Assembly: GCF_023073335.1 (NCBI RefSeq)
Contig: NZ_JADPJG010000002.1
Location: 1,021,664-1,085,663 of the forward strand
From: Bradyrhizobium sp. 21
GTDB lineage: Bacteria; Pseudomonadota; Alphaproteobacteria; Rhizobiales; Xanthobacteraceae
Direction of reading: 5' to 3'
DNA: 64,000 bases
Part shown: piece after piece, positions 26,504 through 34,297 of the stretch
Numbering within the stretch: position 1 is the stretch's first letter
Layout of the letters: each line of letters begins with the position of its first letter
Program-made: the position numbers and the translations under genes
The notes under the pieces: generated by a model
What the model was told of the DNA's origin: nothing
Seen by the model: the letters and a program-made list of their open reading frames with translations, nothing else
Database searches by the model: none

Positions 26504-27073
26504 TCATGTGTTGATCGTCGTCAGTGATGGGATCGGCGGAGCGGAGTGATCCAACTCCGCGGCGCCCGGTCTTTTGCTGTTGATAAACGACCAGATGAGC
26601 GCCACCTGCCAACCCAGGACTGCCAACCAAAATTCGCCGCCGAAGCCGACCCAACTGATGACGGATATCTCAGTCGCCCAAAAGAGAACGGCCATCGAGA
26701 CGCAGAGGAGATTTGACAAGAATACATAGAGGACGTGGCGGTGATTGAGAAACAGTGCGATCCATGTTGGCAAGAAGTTGAGCACCAGGCCTGCAAAAAG
26801 GACTGCCGCCGTACGAAAGTCAGGGGAAGCGCCTGTGAGCCACGCAAAGAGCGTGGGGCCGATCACAAAGATGAGTATCGGCAAGCTCGCCATGGCGGCC
26901 GTTATTTTCCATGACATGCTCTTCGGGGCTGCGAGCCCCATTTGCCCGACCTGCTGCCTCAGCGATGTCATTCCCTGTCCAACTGTCATTTTGCTTGCCG
27001 CATTTGCAGCCGCTTCCTGCCCAACGGCCTCGTTCGGCATGGAGCTTATTGATCTTGTGAGGACGCCACGCAT
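26504..27073 (-). CDS. Small membrane protein, weakly like superinfection immunity proteins
   Basis: A 189-residue protein with a hydrophilic N-terminal half and three or four membrane segments (about residues 57-80, 87-108, 112-135, 143-163). The stretch FLPTWIALFLNHRHVLYVFLSNLLC followed by GWQVALIWSF resembles the PF14373 superinfection-immunity pattern (PT-x-IA-x5-H near the start, GW-x2-AL-x-W at the end), with a longer insertion here. That reading is tentative. The start could also be the ATG at 27040. It converges on guaB, 17 bases apart. No phage genes are nearby. Confidence 0.6.
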   Translation of the reverse strand: MRGVLTRSISSMPNEAVGQEAAANAASKMTVGQGMTSLRQQVGQMGLAAPKSMSWKITAAMASLPILIFVIGPTLFAWLTGASPDFRTAAVLFAGLVLNFLPTWIALFLNHRHVLYVFLSNLLCVSMAVLFWATEISVISWVGFGGEFWLAVLGWQVALIWSFINSKRPGAAELDHSAPPIPSLTTINT

Positions 27074-27433
27074 GGCAGAGTCGAGGCGATCTCCTTGATA
27101 CAGCCTAGACTAGTGCGGATGGCTGATTGCGACTTTAATCTGGTACTTAAAATTTTCCGGAAAGACCACAAGGCCAGTCGCGCTCGCTCTCGTGCCCCCG
27201 GACGCAGCGCAGCACCACTTCGGTGATACGCTGCAGAGCCGGGGCCCACATCTCCGCATTTTGCCGTGTTGCTTTCTGGGTCCCGGCTCTGCGCAGCGTC
27301 ACTGCGTGCCGCGGCGCGTCCGGAACACGAGAGCGTGGATGCCGATGCGACCATCCACGCCACCGCTTTTGTATTGACGCGCTTCGCTGCCTCCGCTTCC
27401 GTTCGCGCGAAGCATAATCAGGAGCAAGCCATC
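27074..27433. other. Gene-free stretch upstream of the CurA-like gene
   Basis: This 360-base gap between divergent genes is largely taken up by a palindromic repeat (27189-27331). The rest shows no coding signal; a promoter for the oxidoreductase should lie after 27340, but no clear -35/-10 pair stands out. Confidence 0.5.
27189..27331. repeat. Long imperfect palindromic repeat, family D
   Basis: CTCGTG...CCGGACGC...GCTGCAGAGCCGGGGCCCA on the left is mirrored by TGGGTCCCGGCTCTGCGCAG...GCGTCCGGAACACGAG on the right. It would fold into a long cruciform or hairpin of about 140 bases. No second member is in the window, but the sequence resembles dispersed elements of Bradyrhizobium. Confidence 0.7.
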
Positions 27434-28456
27434 ATGTCCCAAGGCAAACGCATCGTTCTCGCCGCGCGTCCCGTCGGCGAGCCAAAGCCGTCCGATTTCC
27501 GCATCGAGGAATTCGCCGTGCCGACGCCTGCGGCAGGTGAAGTCCTGCTGCGCACCATCTGGCTCTCGCTCGATCCCTATATGCGTGGGCGCATGAGCGA
27601 CGGTCCGTCCTACGCGACGCCGGTACCCGTCGGCGGCGTGATGGAAGCCGGGACGGTCTGCGAGGTCGCAGCCTCCAACAATCCGAACTTCGCCAAGGGC
27701 GACATCGTGCTCTCGCGCGTGGGCTGGCAGACGCACGCGATCTCAGACGGCAAGGGACTGAACAGGATTGACCCGAAGCTCGCGCCGATCTCGACCGCAA
27801 TCGGCGTGCTGGGCATGCCTGGCATGACCGCCTATACGGGCCTGCTCGATATCGGCAAGCCGCAGCAAGGCGAGACCGTTGTCGTGGCCGGCGCCTCCGG
27901 CGCGGTCGGTTCGGCAGTCGGCCAGATCGCCATGATCAAGGGCGCACGCGCGGTTGGAATCGCCGGCGGCAGGGACAAATGCGACTATGTCGTGAAGGAG
28001 CTCGGCTTCGATGCCTGCCTCGATCACCGCGATCCTGATCTGGCCGCGAAGCTGAAGGATGCCTGCCCGAAGGGCATCGACGTCTATTTCGAGAATGTCG
28101 GCGGCGCCGTGTTCGAGGCGGTGTTCCCACTGCTCAATGCGTTTGCGCGCGTACCGGTCTGCGGCCTCATCGCCCATTACAACGACACCGAAGCGAAGCC
28201 GCCGAAATGGGCCGCCAGCATGATGCGCGCGACCCTGACCAAGCGGCTGACCTTCCGCGGCTTCATCGTCTCCGACTTCGCCTCCCGCCATGGCGACTTC
28301 CTGCGCGACATGTCGGGCTGGGTCCGCGACGGCAAGGTCAAGTACAAGGAGTTCGTCACCGAGGGCCTGGAGAGCGCGCCTGAAGCCTTCATGGGGCTTC
28401 TGAAGGGGGCCAATTTCGGCAAGCAGCTGGTGCGGGTCGGGCCCGATAAGGCTTAG
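27434..28456 (+). CDS. NADP-dependent oxidoreductase, CurA/leukotriene B4 dehydrogenase family
   Basis: A 340-residue zinc-free medium-chain dehydrogenase. The N-terminal GroES-like part has LSLDPYMRGRM, a family hallmark; the Rossmann motif is VVAGASGAVGSAVGQIA (about 153-169), followed by AGGRDKC for NADP. C-terminal FRGFIVSDFASRH matches the same group. Such enzymes reduce alpha,beta-unsaturated ketones or aldehydes, e.g. curcumin or lipid-peroxidation products. The start at 27434 has AGGAGCAAG upstream. Confidence 0.93.
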   Translation: MSQGKRIVLAARPVGEPKPSDFRIEEFAVPTPAAGEVLLRTIWLSLDPYMRGRMSDGPSYATPVPVGGVMEAGTVCEVAASNNPNFAKGDIVLSRVGWQTHAISDGKGLNRIDPKLAPISTAIGVLGMPGMTAYTGLLDIGKPQQGETVVVAGASGAVGSAVGQIAMIKGARAVGIAGGRDKCDYVVKELGFDACLDHRDPDLAAKLKDACPKGIDVYFENVGGAVFEAVFPLLNAFARVPVCGLIAHYNDTEAKPPKWAASMMRATLTKRLTFRGFIVSDFASRHGDFLRDMSGWVRDGKVKYKEFVTEGLESAPEAFMGLLKGANFGKQLVRVGPDKA

Positions 28457-28615
28457 CTGCAAGCCTGGTCGCACCGGCGTTACGCTCCGGCCGGATATGG
28501 TTAACAAAGAGTGACCGATCGGCCACACCCGCCCGTAAAAGCCGCAGGTGTGACCGTCGGTTCATTGACGTCGATGCGAAGGCATTGAATCATTGCGCAT
28601 ATTTTAGGTGCTGCA

Positions 28616-28912
28616 ATGTTAGAGATAGTTGTTTTCTGCGTAATCCTGCTGGCTGCCGGCTATTGGATGACCATGTTCGTCATGGGCCGCCGCGACGACG
28701 TCATCCATGGCAAATTCGTACACGCCGACGACGCGCGCGCTGCCGCGCAATCCGCGATGCCTGCACCCATGCCACCGTTCCCCAAGCGTCCGGTCAAAGC
28801 CGCACGGCCTGCCAATGTTCAGCCTGCCAATACCGGGGCCCAGCCGGTGAACAGCGAGGCGCTGCAGTCCTTGCTTGCCGCGATCCAGCAGGATCTCAAG
28901 AGCGTCGCTTGA
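28616..28912 (+). CDS. Small membrane-anchored hypothetical protein
   Basis: A 98-residue protein: one N-terminal membrane helix (LEIVVFCVILLAAGYWMTMFV), then a charged segment, a Pro/Ala-rich linker (about 45-75) and a short C-terminal amphipathic stretch (SEALQSLLAAIQQDLKSVA). No family is recognised. It stands alone between the CurA-like gene and the convergent metallophosphoesterase. The ribosome-binding site is poor (TTTTAGGTGC), so expression is likely modest. Confidence 0.6.
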   Translation: MLEIVVFCVILLAAGYWMTMFVMGRRDDVIHGKFVHADDARAAAQSAMPAPMPPFPKRPVKAARPANVQPANTGAQPVNSEALQSLLAAIQQDLKSVA

Positions 28913-28927
28913 TCGGCGACGGGCTAG

Positions 28928-29770
28928 CTAGTGCTCGCCGCCCATCTGGACAAACAGCTCCTCGATGTCGATTTCGAGCTGGCCCGGCGCTCTGACGTGG
29001 CGGACCTCAAAACTGTCGGGCTGGAAGCGGTATTCGACGAGCCCGACCTCCTTGATGGCGATCCGGTCCTGGCGCGCATCGTTGATCTTGAAACCGGCCG
29101 ACGGCGCCCAGACGTGGCGGGTGTGGCGCCAGGTGAAGTCGCGCCGCTGGTGCACGTGACCACTGGCGACCAGGCGCAGGTCGACATCCGCGAATATCTC
29201 GATCAGCCGCGCGCGAGCCGGCTGCGGCACGTAGCGGATTGAGGTCTCGGGCGTTTCGGGGTCGTCGGGCAGGTTGAGAAACACCGGCTTGTGGATGAAC
29301 AGCGCGACCGGCTTGCCGTTGGTGCGCGAAACTTCCGAGGCCAGCCAGTCGAATTGCTCGGCTTCAAAGGCGAGGCCGGAATTCATCACCAGCGAATTGA
29401 GGCCGATGAAGCACCAGCCCGCGGCCTCGAACGCCCAATGGTCGTCGCCGATGATCTCGCGAAATTGCTGGCGGTGGGCTTCTTCCACCGGCGGCTTCGG
29501 TGCCGGCCCGATCGCGGTCGGATTATCGCCGATGTCGTGATTGCCGGGGATGTAGCGGCAGGCGACGGGCAGGGCGTCATGCAGCCCCTTCGCGAATTCG
29601 ACATCGTCGCGGCTGGTCGGCCCGTCGAACGAGACATCGCCGGTGTTGACGACGAGATCGGGCCTGTCAGCGTCGATGTGCTCGCTGACGCGAGCGAAGT
29701 TGGCGATCAGGCCGGGAAAGCGCCGGCCAAGATGGGTGTCGGAAATCTGCGTCAGGCGAAATTCGGACAT
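28928..29770 (-). CDS. Calcineurin-like metallophosphoesterase
   Basis: A 280-residue phosphoesterase with the metal-ligand blocks in order: QISDTHLG (D, H), VNTGDVSFDG (GD), YIPGNHDIGD (GNHD), FIHKP and ASGHVHQRRD (GHxH). The layout resembles the Icc/CpdA cyclic-nucleotide phosphodiesterase group, though the substrate cannot be assigned. The start at 29770 (MSEFRLTQ) puts the first metal motif at residue 8, the usual place. The upstream extension to 29884 lacks similarity. Confidence 0.9.
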   Translation of the reverse strand: MSEFRLTQISDTHLGRRFPGLIANFARVSEHIDADRPDLVVNTGDVSFDGPTSRDDVEFAKGLHDALPVACRYIPGNHDIGDNPTAIGPAPKPPVEEAHRQQFREIIGDDHWAFEAAGWCFIGLNSLVMNSGLAFEAEQFDWLASEVSRTNGKPVALFIHKPVFLNLPDDPETPETSIRYVPQPARARLIEIFADVDLRLVASGHVHQRRDFTWRHTRHVWAPSAGFKINDARQDRIAIKEVGLVEYRFQPDSFEVRHVRAPGQLEIDIEELFVQMGGEH

Positions 29771-29840
29771 GGGTCGATCATAGGCCCGGCGAAACGTCGG
29801 AACGATGACGGCGCGCTCGCGATCAGCGATCGAACAATGT

Positions 29841-30476
29841 TTAAAGCACGCGGTAGCGGATGGTGTAGGCGTCCTGCGCGGCAACGCTCTCCGCCATTGG
29901 CGAGGCGATGCGGTCGGCGAGATGCCAGGGGCCGAACTGCTCGGAGCGGTGCGGCTCGGCGGCCAGGCGGAGGCGGAATTCGAAGGTGCCCTTGCCGGGC
30001 AGGTTCACGACCAGCACGCGATCCGCGGTGCGATGGTTGAGCGCAACCGCGCCGCGCAGCACCGAGCGGCCATCACCGAGCTCGCGCACGCCGTCGACCA
30101 GCGCCAGCGTCTGGTTGCGGTCGGTATGCAGCTCGATCTGGGTGTCGGACGCCGCTGCCAAGGTCTCCCTGGGCATGCGGATCTCGAACTCGACCGCGGG
30201 TTTCGACGGATTGAGGCCGAGATAGGCGAGCGCAGCATGGCGCATGTCGTAGGCGGCAAAGGCGAGCAAGGCCGTCGCGGCGAGCGCAGCGAGGCCATGC
30301 CTGACGACATCGCGCCAGGTCCGGTAGCCAAGTCGGAAATACACAATCATCGCCAGCGCCACCGCGAGCGCCGTCGCGATGCCCGCCAGCGCCGACATCA
30401 GGATGCCGAGCTGGCCGTCGGGGGATTCGGTCAAAACCCCGATCAGGCTGGCGATCTGGCTGAAGAGGGTGTTCAT
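29841..30476 (-). CDS. Hypothetical membrane-anchored protein
   Basis: A 211-residue protein with two hydrophobic segments near the N-terminus (about residues 24-46 and 60-80) and a C-terminal soluble beta-rich domain of about 120 residues that probably faces the periplasm. No family is recognised. GAGAGATC precedes the ATG at 30476. It lies upstream of and in line with the metallophosphoesterase (70-base gap), so the two may share a transcript. Confidence 0.6.
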   Translation of the reverse strand: MNTLFSQIASLIGVLTESPDGQLGILMSALAGIATALAVALAMIVYFRLGYRTWRDVVRHGLAALAATALLAFAAYDMRHAALAYLGLNPSKPAVEFEIRMPRETLAAASDTQIELHTDRNQTLALVDGVRELGDGRSVLRGAVALNHRTADRVLVVNLPGKGTFEFRLRLAAEPHRSEQFGPWHLADRIASPMAESVAAQDAYTIRYRVL

Positions 30477-30672
30477 GATGATCTCTCGGCGGTCTCTCGC
30501 CTTGCGCCCCAAGGGGGCAAAATCCAAAGGGGGCAAAATCGCTTTAACTATCGATAGTGGGTCGCATCATCGGGAACGCCGGTTCAACTCGCTGATTGTC
30601 AGGACCAGCGGTGACGGCTAATGGACGCTAGCTGTGCCTTCCGCCGGATGGGACAAGCCCGGGAAAATTCCG

Positions 30673-31095
30673 ATGTCCGTTCAAATGGTTCTGCTGCCGG
30701 TCTTCGTGCAGGTCGGTCTCACCTTCGCGCTCCTGATCGCCATGGCGCTGGGGCGCCGGCGCGCGCTCGTCTCCGGCGAAACCAAGAGCCGCGACATTGC
30801 CTTGGGCGAGCCCAACTGGCCCAAGGACGCCACACAATTCGCCAATTGCTACCGCAACCAGTTCGAGCTGCCGGTGCTGTTCTACACCCTGATCGCGCTC
30901 GCGCTTCCCTTGCGCCATGCCGATCTCTTCATCGTGCTGATGTCCTGGGTGTTCGTGGTGACGCGGTTCGTCCATGCCGGGATCTTCGTCTCCTCGAACC
31001 AGCTCGGCCCGCGCTCCACGATCTGGCTCGCCGGCGTGCTCGTGCTGCTCGCAATGTGGATCTATTTTGCGCTCAAGATGCTCTTGTTGATCTGA
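30673..31095 (+). CDS. MAPEG family membrane protein
   Basis: A 140-residue, four-helix membrane protein of the MAPEG family (membrane-associated glutathione/eicosanoid enzymes). The conserved block NCYRNQFELPVLFYTLIALAL (about 57-77) and the RFVHAG turn are present. Function is uncertain; bacterial members are rarely characterised. The start at 30673 (MSVQMVLLP) opens directly into the first helix; the ATG at 30634 would add 13 polar residues. A second MAPEG gene lies at 60465. Confidence 0.82.
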   Translation: MSVQMVLLPVFVQVGLTFALLIAMALGRRRALVSGETKSRDIALGEPNWPKDATQFANCYRNQFELPVLFYTLIALALPLRHADLFIVLMSWVFVVTRFVHAGIFVSSNQLGPRSTIWLAGVLVLLAMWIYFALKMLLLI

Positions 31096-31141
31096 CGGTT
31101 AGCCGTCGGATTTGATCTGCAAGATTCACTGAAAGATTCAA

Positions 31142-32443
31142 ATGACTCCTGCTGCCCGGCTGTCCGCAGCCATCGAACTGATCGACACCATTGAAAAGGA
31201 CCGCGTGCCCGCGGCCAAGGCACTGAAGGAGTGGGGCACCGCGCACCGCTTCGCCGGCTCCGGCGACCGCGCTGCCATCGCCGGCCTGGTCTGGGACGTG
31301 CTGCGCCGCTATGCCTCGAGCGCGTTCCTGATGGATGCCGACACCGCGCGGGCGCGGCTGATCGGCATGCTCCGCCTCGAGCGCAACATGGACGTGGCGA
31401 CCATGGCCGCCTTGTTCGACGGCAGCCGCTTTGCCCCCGCGCCGCTGACCGAGGCCGAGCAGGCCGCGCTCGCCTCACGGTCCCTGAAGGATGCCCCGGC
31501 GGCGATCGCCGGCGACTACCCGGAATGGCTGGATCCATATTTTGCCAAAGTGTTCGGCGAGGACCGCGTCGCGGAGGCCACCGCGATGGCGAGCCGGGCG
31601 CCGCTCGACCTTCGGGTCAACACGCTAAAATCCAATCGCGACAAGGTGCTGGGGGCGCTTGCTCATCTTCATGCGAAACCGACGCCTTGGTCGGCAAATG
31701 GCCTGCGCATCGCGCTTTCGGCCGATGCGCGCAACCCCGGCATCCAGGCCGAAGAGGATTTCATCAAGGGCGCCGTTGAAGTGCAGGATGAGGGATCGCA
31801 GCTTGCGGCCAGTCTCACCGCGGCAAAACCGGGCGAGCAGGTAATCGATCTCTGTGCGGGGGCCGGCGGCAAGACACTGGCGCTCGCCGCGATGATGCAG
31901 GGCAAGGGCCGGCTGATCGCGACCGACAGCGACAAGCGCCAGCTCGTACCCATTCACGAACGCCTGTCGCGCGCCGGCGTCCACAATGCCGATGTCCGCA
32001 CGCCCAAGGGCGAGGCCGATCCGCTGGCCGACATCAGCGCCACCGCCGATCTCGTCGTGATCGATGCGCCCTGCACGGGAACCGGAACCTGGCGCCGCAA
32101 CCCCGACGCCAAATGGCGCATGCGCCCGGGTGCGCTGGAGATCCGCCTGAGGGACCAGACCGAAGTGCTCGATCGCGCGGTTCCGCTGGTCAAGCTGGGT
32201 GGCCGCATCGCCTACATCACCTGCTCGGTGCTGCCGGAGGAGAACGGCGAGCAGGTCCGCGCCTTCACCGGCCGGCATCCAGAATTCGCGGTGGTGCCGC
32301 CCGAGCAGACCGCGAGCGTGCTCTGGGACAGGGCGGAGGAGTTTGCGCAGGCCGCCCTGCAATCGCCGGAGGGATGGCTGATGACGCCGCGCCGGACCGG
32401 CACGGATGGGTTTTTCGTCTCGGTGCTGAAGAAGACCGGCTGA
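31142..32443 (+). CDS. RsmB/NOP-family rRNA cytosine-C5 methyltransferase
   Basis: A 433-residue SAM-dependent RNA methyltransferase. An N-terminal NusB-like helical region (about 1-140) precedes the catalytic domain: motif I DLCAGAGGKTLALAA, motif IV VIDAPCTGTGTWRRNPDAKW with the release cysteine, and motif VI YITCSVLPEENGEQV with the nucleophile. The probable target is a cytosine in 16S rRNA, as for RsmB, but orthology to RsmB itself is not certain, as the usual fmt-rsmB neighbours are absent. Confidence 0.9.
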   Translation: MTPAARLSAAIELIDTIEKDRVPAAKALKEWGTAHRFAGSGDRAAIAGLVWDVLRRYASSAFLMDADTARARLIGMLRLERNMDVATMAALFDGSRFAPAPLTEAEQAALASRSLKDAPAAIAGDYPEWLDPYFAKVFGEDRVAEATAMASRAPLDLRVNTLKSNRDKVLGALAHLHAKPTPWSANGLRIALSADARNPGIQAEEDFIKGAVEVQDEGSQLAASLTAAKPGEQVIDLCAGAGGKTLALAAMMQGKGRLIATDSDKRQLVPIHERLSRAGVHNADVRTPKGEADPLADISATADLVVIDAPCTGTGTWRRNPDAKWRMRPGALEIRLRDQTEVLDRAVPLVKLGGRIAYITCSVLPEENGEQVRAFTGRHPEFAVVPPEQTASVLWDRAEEFAQAALQSPEGWLMTPRRTGTDGFFVSVLKKTG

Positions 32444-32451
32444 TCATCCGC

Positions 32452-32554
32452 CGTCATTCCGGGGCGCCCGCAGGGCGAGCCCGGGATCCATTGCGCGACA
32501 TTCTCTGCGGATCCATGGATTCCGGGTTCTCGCTTCGCGAGCCCCGGAATGACG
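32452..32554. repeat. Palindromic repeat, family B
   Basis: CGTCATTCCGGGGCGCCC...GAGCCCGGGATCCATTG is inverted by CCATGGATTCCGGGTTCTCGC...GAGCCCCGGAATGACG. It is the second member of the family at 24669 and sits between the converging rRNA methyltransferase and cold-shock transcripts. Confidence 0.8.
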
Positions 32555-32561
32555 ATCACCC

Positions 32562-32598
32562 AAACAAAAACCCCGCGAACCGGAAGCCGGTCGCGGGG
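32562..32598 (-). terminator. Rho-independent terminator of the cold-shock gene
   Basis: On the minus strand CCCCGCGACCGGC and its partner ending CGCGGGG form a strong GC stem, directly followed by TTTTTGTTTG. It is 60 bases past the cold-shock stop codon, a textbook intrinsic terminator. Confidence 0.9.
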
Positions 32599-32657
32599 TC
32601 TGTTAGTTCCGGCGCTCTGCCGGTACGTCCGTGGTCAGGAGCGCCTTGCGAGGGCTA

Positions 32658-32867
32658 TCAGCCGACGCGGAGATTGTCGGCCGAGGACTTGCCGCTGCGA
32701 CGATCGGCGACGATGTCGAACGAGACCTTCTGGCCCTCGTTGAGGGTCGAGAGGCCGGCGCGCTCGACGGCGCTGATGTGCACGAACACGTCCTTGTCGC
32801 CGTCATCCGGCTGAATGAAACCAAAACCCTTTTGATTGTTGAACCACTTCACGGTGCCCATAGCCAT
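32658..32867 (-). CDS. Cold-shock domain protein (CspA family)
   Basis: A 69-residue single CSD protein with both RNA-binding motifs: KGFGFIQ (RNP1) and DVFVHISAV (RNP2). It binds single-stranded nucleic acid and acts as an RNA chaperone. AAAGGAAA lies eight bases before the start at 32867 (MAMGTVKWF). The promoter at 33026-33054 implies an untranslated leader of about 150 bases, as in cold-regulated csp genes, and an intrinsic terminator follows, so it is a monocistronic unit. Confidence 0.96.
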   Translation of the reverse strand: MAMGTVKWFNNQKGFGFIQPDDGDKDVFVHISAVERAGLSTLNEGQKVSFDIVADRRSGKSSADNLRVG

Positions 32868-33025
32868 GGGAATTTCCTTTGCTTGAGAAGTTAACACGCA
32901 GACCGGTACGCAACATTGCGCCCATAGTCCTGATCAGTCGATGTTGGAGAATTCATCTGAAGCGTGCGCGCCCGTCAGCAACGAAGCGAAGCGGCCCAGT
33001 CGTTCGGCCAAGTATCGATGATCAC

Positions 33026-33054
33026 AATATAGCGAGATTTTGGGGCCAGTTCAA
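33026..33054 (-). promoter_or_regulatory. Sigma-70 promoter of the cold-shock gene
   Basis: Read on the minus strand, TTGAAC (33054-33049) and TATATT (33031-33026) are separated by exactly 17 bases. Transcription should start near 33018-33020, leaving a leader of about 150 bases ahead of the coding region, long enough for the thermosensitive folding known in csp leaders. Confidence 0.7.
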
Positions 33055-33124
33055 GGCACCACCCGTGACCCGGAACGTGCCGCGGCTTTGCTATTTTGCG
33101 GTGCAAATTGACCTCCGAGACGCC

Positions 33125-33457
33125 TCAATCGACGATGAAAAGCGTCGCCCCGGTCGCTGTGGAGGACCGATGCGCGGCGTCGCCGAAATCGGAGACCTGG
33201 TAGCTCATCCCCGCCGTGAGCTTGAACTTGCGCCCGTCGCGCAGCTCGCTCTCGAGCTCGCCCTGCAGCACGTAGAGCACGTGGCCGCGATCACACCAAT
33301 GGTCGGCGAGATAGCCCGGCGAATACTCGACCATCCGCACCCGGAGCTCGCCGATGTTGAGCGTGCGCCACTGCGCTTGTCCGGTCTCGCCGGGATGCGT
33401 GGTCGGCTCGACCTTGCTCCAGTCGGTGACGGTGAAGGGGGAGGTGGGGAGCTTCAT
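33125..33457 (-). CDS. DHCW-motif cupin-fold protein
   Basis: A 110-residue single-domain cupin. The motif ADHWCDRGHVLYVLQGE (about 51-67) gives the DHxC...GH metal-binding pattern of the small family annotated as DHCW-motif cupins; a second, weaker beta-strand motif follows at about 83-100. Biochemical function unknown. It starts at 33457 with a weak ribosome-binding site. No operon partner. Confidence 0.85.
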   Translation of the reverse strand: MKLPTSPFTVTDWSKVEPTTHPGETGQAQWRTLNIGELRVRMVEYSPGYLADHWCDRGHVLYVLQGELESELRDGRKFKLTAGMSYQVSDFGDAAHRSSTATGATLFIVD

Positions 33458-33518
33458 GGCGGTGTCCTGTGTCAGAGCCGGCAGCGCCGTTGTTAGCGCA
33501 CGCTCGTCCAGCAGTCTC

Positions 33519-33605
33519 CGTCATTGCGAGCGCAGCGAAGCAATCCAGAAATGCATCTGCAGCCGCAGCCTGGATTGCTTCGTCGCTTTGCTCCTCGCAA
33601 TGACG
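33519..33605. repeat. Palindromic repeat, family A
   Basis: CGTCATTGCGAGCGCAGCGAAGCAATCCAG is inverted by CTGGATTGCTTCGTCGC...CTCGCAATGACG. Confidence 0.82.
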
Positions 33606-33635
33606 TGTGTGAGGCACACTCGCGCCTAACTCTCG

Positions 33636-33740
33636 CTGTCATCGCCCGCGAAGGCGGGCGATCCAGTATTCCAGAGGCCGCAGTGATTGAAGCGATAGGC
33701 TGCGGCGTACTGGATTCCCCGCCTTCGCGGGGAATGACAG
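33636..33740. repeat. Palindromic repeat, family C
   Basis: CTGTCATCGCCCGCGAAGGC...GATCCAGTATTCCAG is inverted by ACTGGATTCCCCGCCTTCGCGGGGAATGACAG. Second member of the family at 18456. Confidence 0.8.
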
Positions 33741-33777
33741 CGGTGGGTGAGGGCGCATCGTCCAACCCAGCGAGCGC

Positions 33778-34149
33778 TTAATCCGCCAAATGATTCGCCG
33801 ATCCCTGCACGATCTTTCCGGCCGCATTCACCCGCAGATATTCGCAGATCCGCTTTCCCCGCTCGTTCTCGTAGAACACAACCACGCTGTCAGGACTGAC
33901 GAACAAGTCGATCGGTGAGAAATGCAGGTTCGGCAGCAGGGCGAGCGCCTTGCCCCAATAGGCGCGCAACGCATCCTTGCCGCGCACGGTGCCGCTTTGA
34001 TCGAAGCCCATCGCCGGAATGCGGTCCGAGGTCATCACGACGTCCTCGTCATAGAGCGTGAGCACGCGTTCGAGATCGCGAGTATTCCAGGCCTCGATCC
34101 AGGTGCGACCGAGCGCGGCAAGCGTTAACGGCTGATGATGTTGTGGCAT
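33778..34149 (-). CDS. NTF2-like (SnoaL/ketosteroid isomerase fold) protein
   Basis: A 123-residue cone-barrel protein. TWIEAWNTRDLERVLTLYDEDVVM is the typical opening helix and strand of this fold, followed by GKDALRAYWGKAL. Such proteins bind small hydrophobic ligands or act as isomerases or hydrolases; no active-site set can be assigned. It is divergent from guaA, with an inverted repeat (34192-34212) just upstream of its start that may be an operator. Confidence 0.8.
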   Translation of the reverse strand: MPQHHQPLTLAALGRTWIEAWNTRDLERVLTLYDEDVVMTSDRIPAMGFDQSGTVRGKDALRAYWGKALALLPNLHFSPIDLFVSPDSVVVFYENERGKRICEYLRVNAAGKIVQGSANHLAD

Positions 34150-34191
34150 GACGTTCTCCCTGGTCGGCCCCTGGTGAGTGATGGGCCAAAT

Positions 34192-34212
34192 TAGGTCAAT
34201 AATACTTACCTA
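34192..34212. promoter_or_regulatory. Inverted repeat between NTF2-like gene and guaA
   Basis: TAGGT and ACCTA face each other across 11 AT-rich bases, about 43 bases before the NTF2-like start and 86 before guaA. The site looks like an operator of a small winged-helix regulator, but no regulator gene is adjacent. Confidence 0.35.
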
Positions 34213-34297
34213 TATCGATTTGTCCATGCCCAAAGAAGAATGTGGGCGCGCGGCCCGCGCGGTTGCGGGAAAAGCCCCCGTCGCGTATCTGCTTGCC

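Larger units (their letters stand above)
33458..33777. other. Gene-free stretch with two palindromic repeats
   Basis: This 320-base gap between two minus-strand genes consists almost entirely of a family A repeat (33519-33605) and a family C repeat (33636-33740) in tandem. Nothing else is recognisable. Confidence 0.6.
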
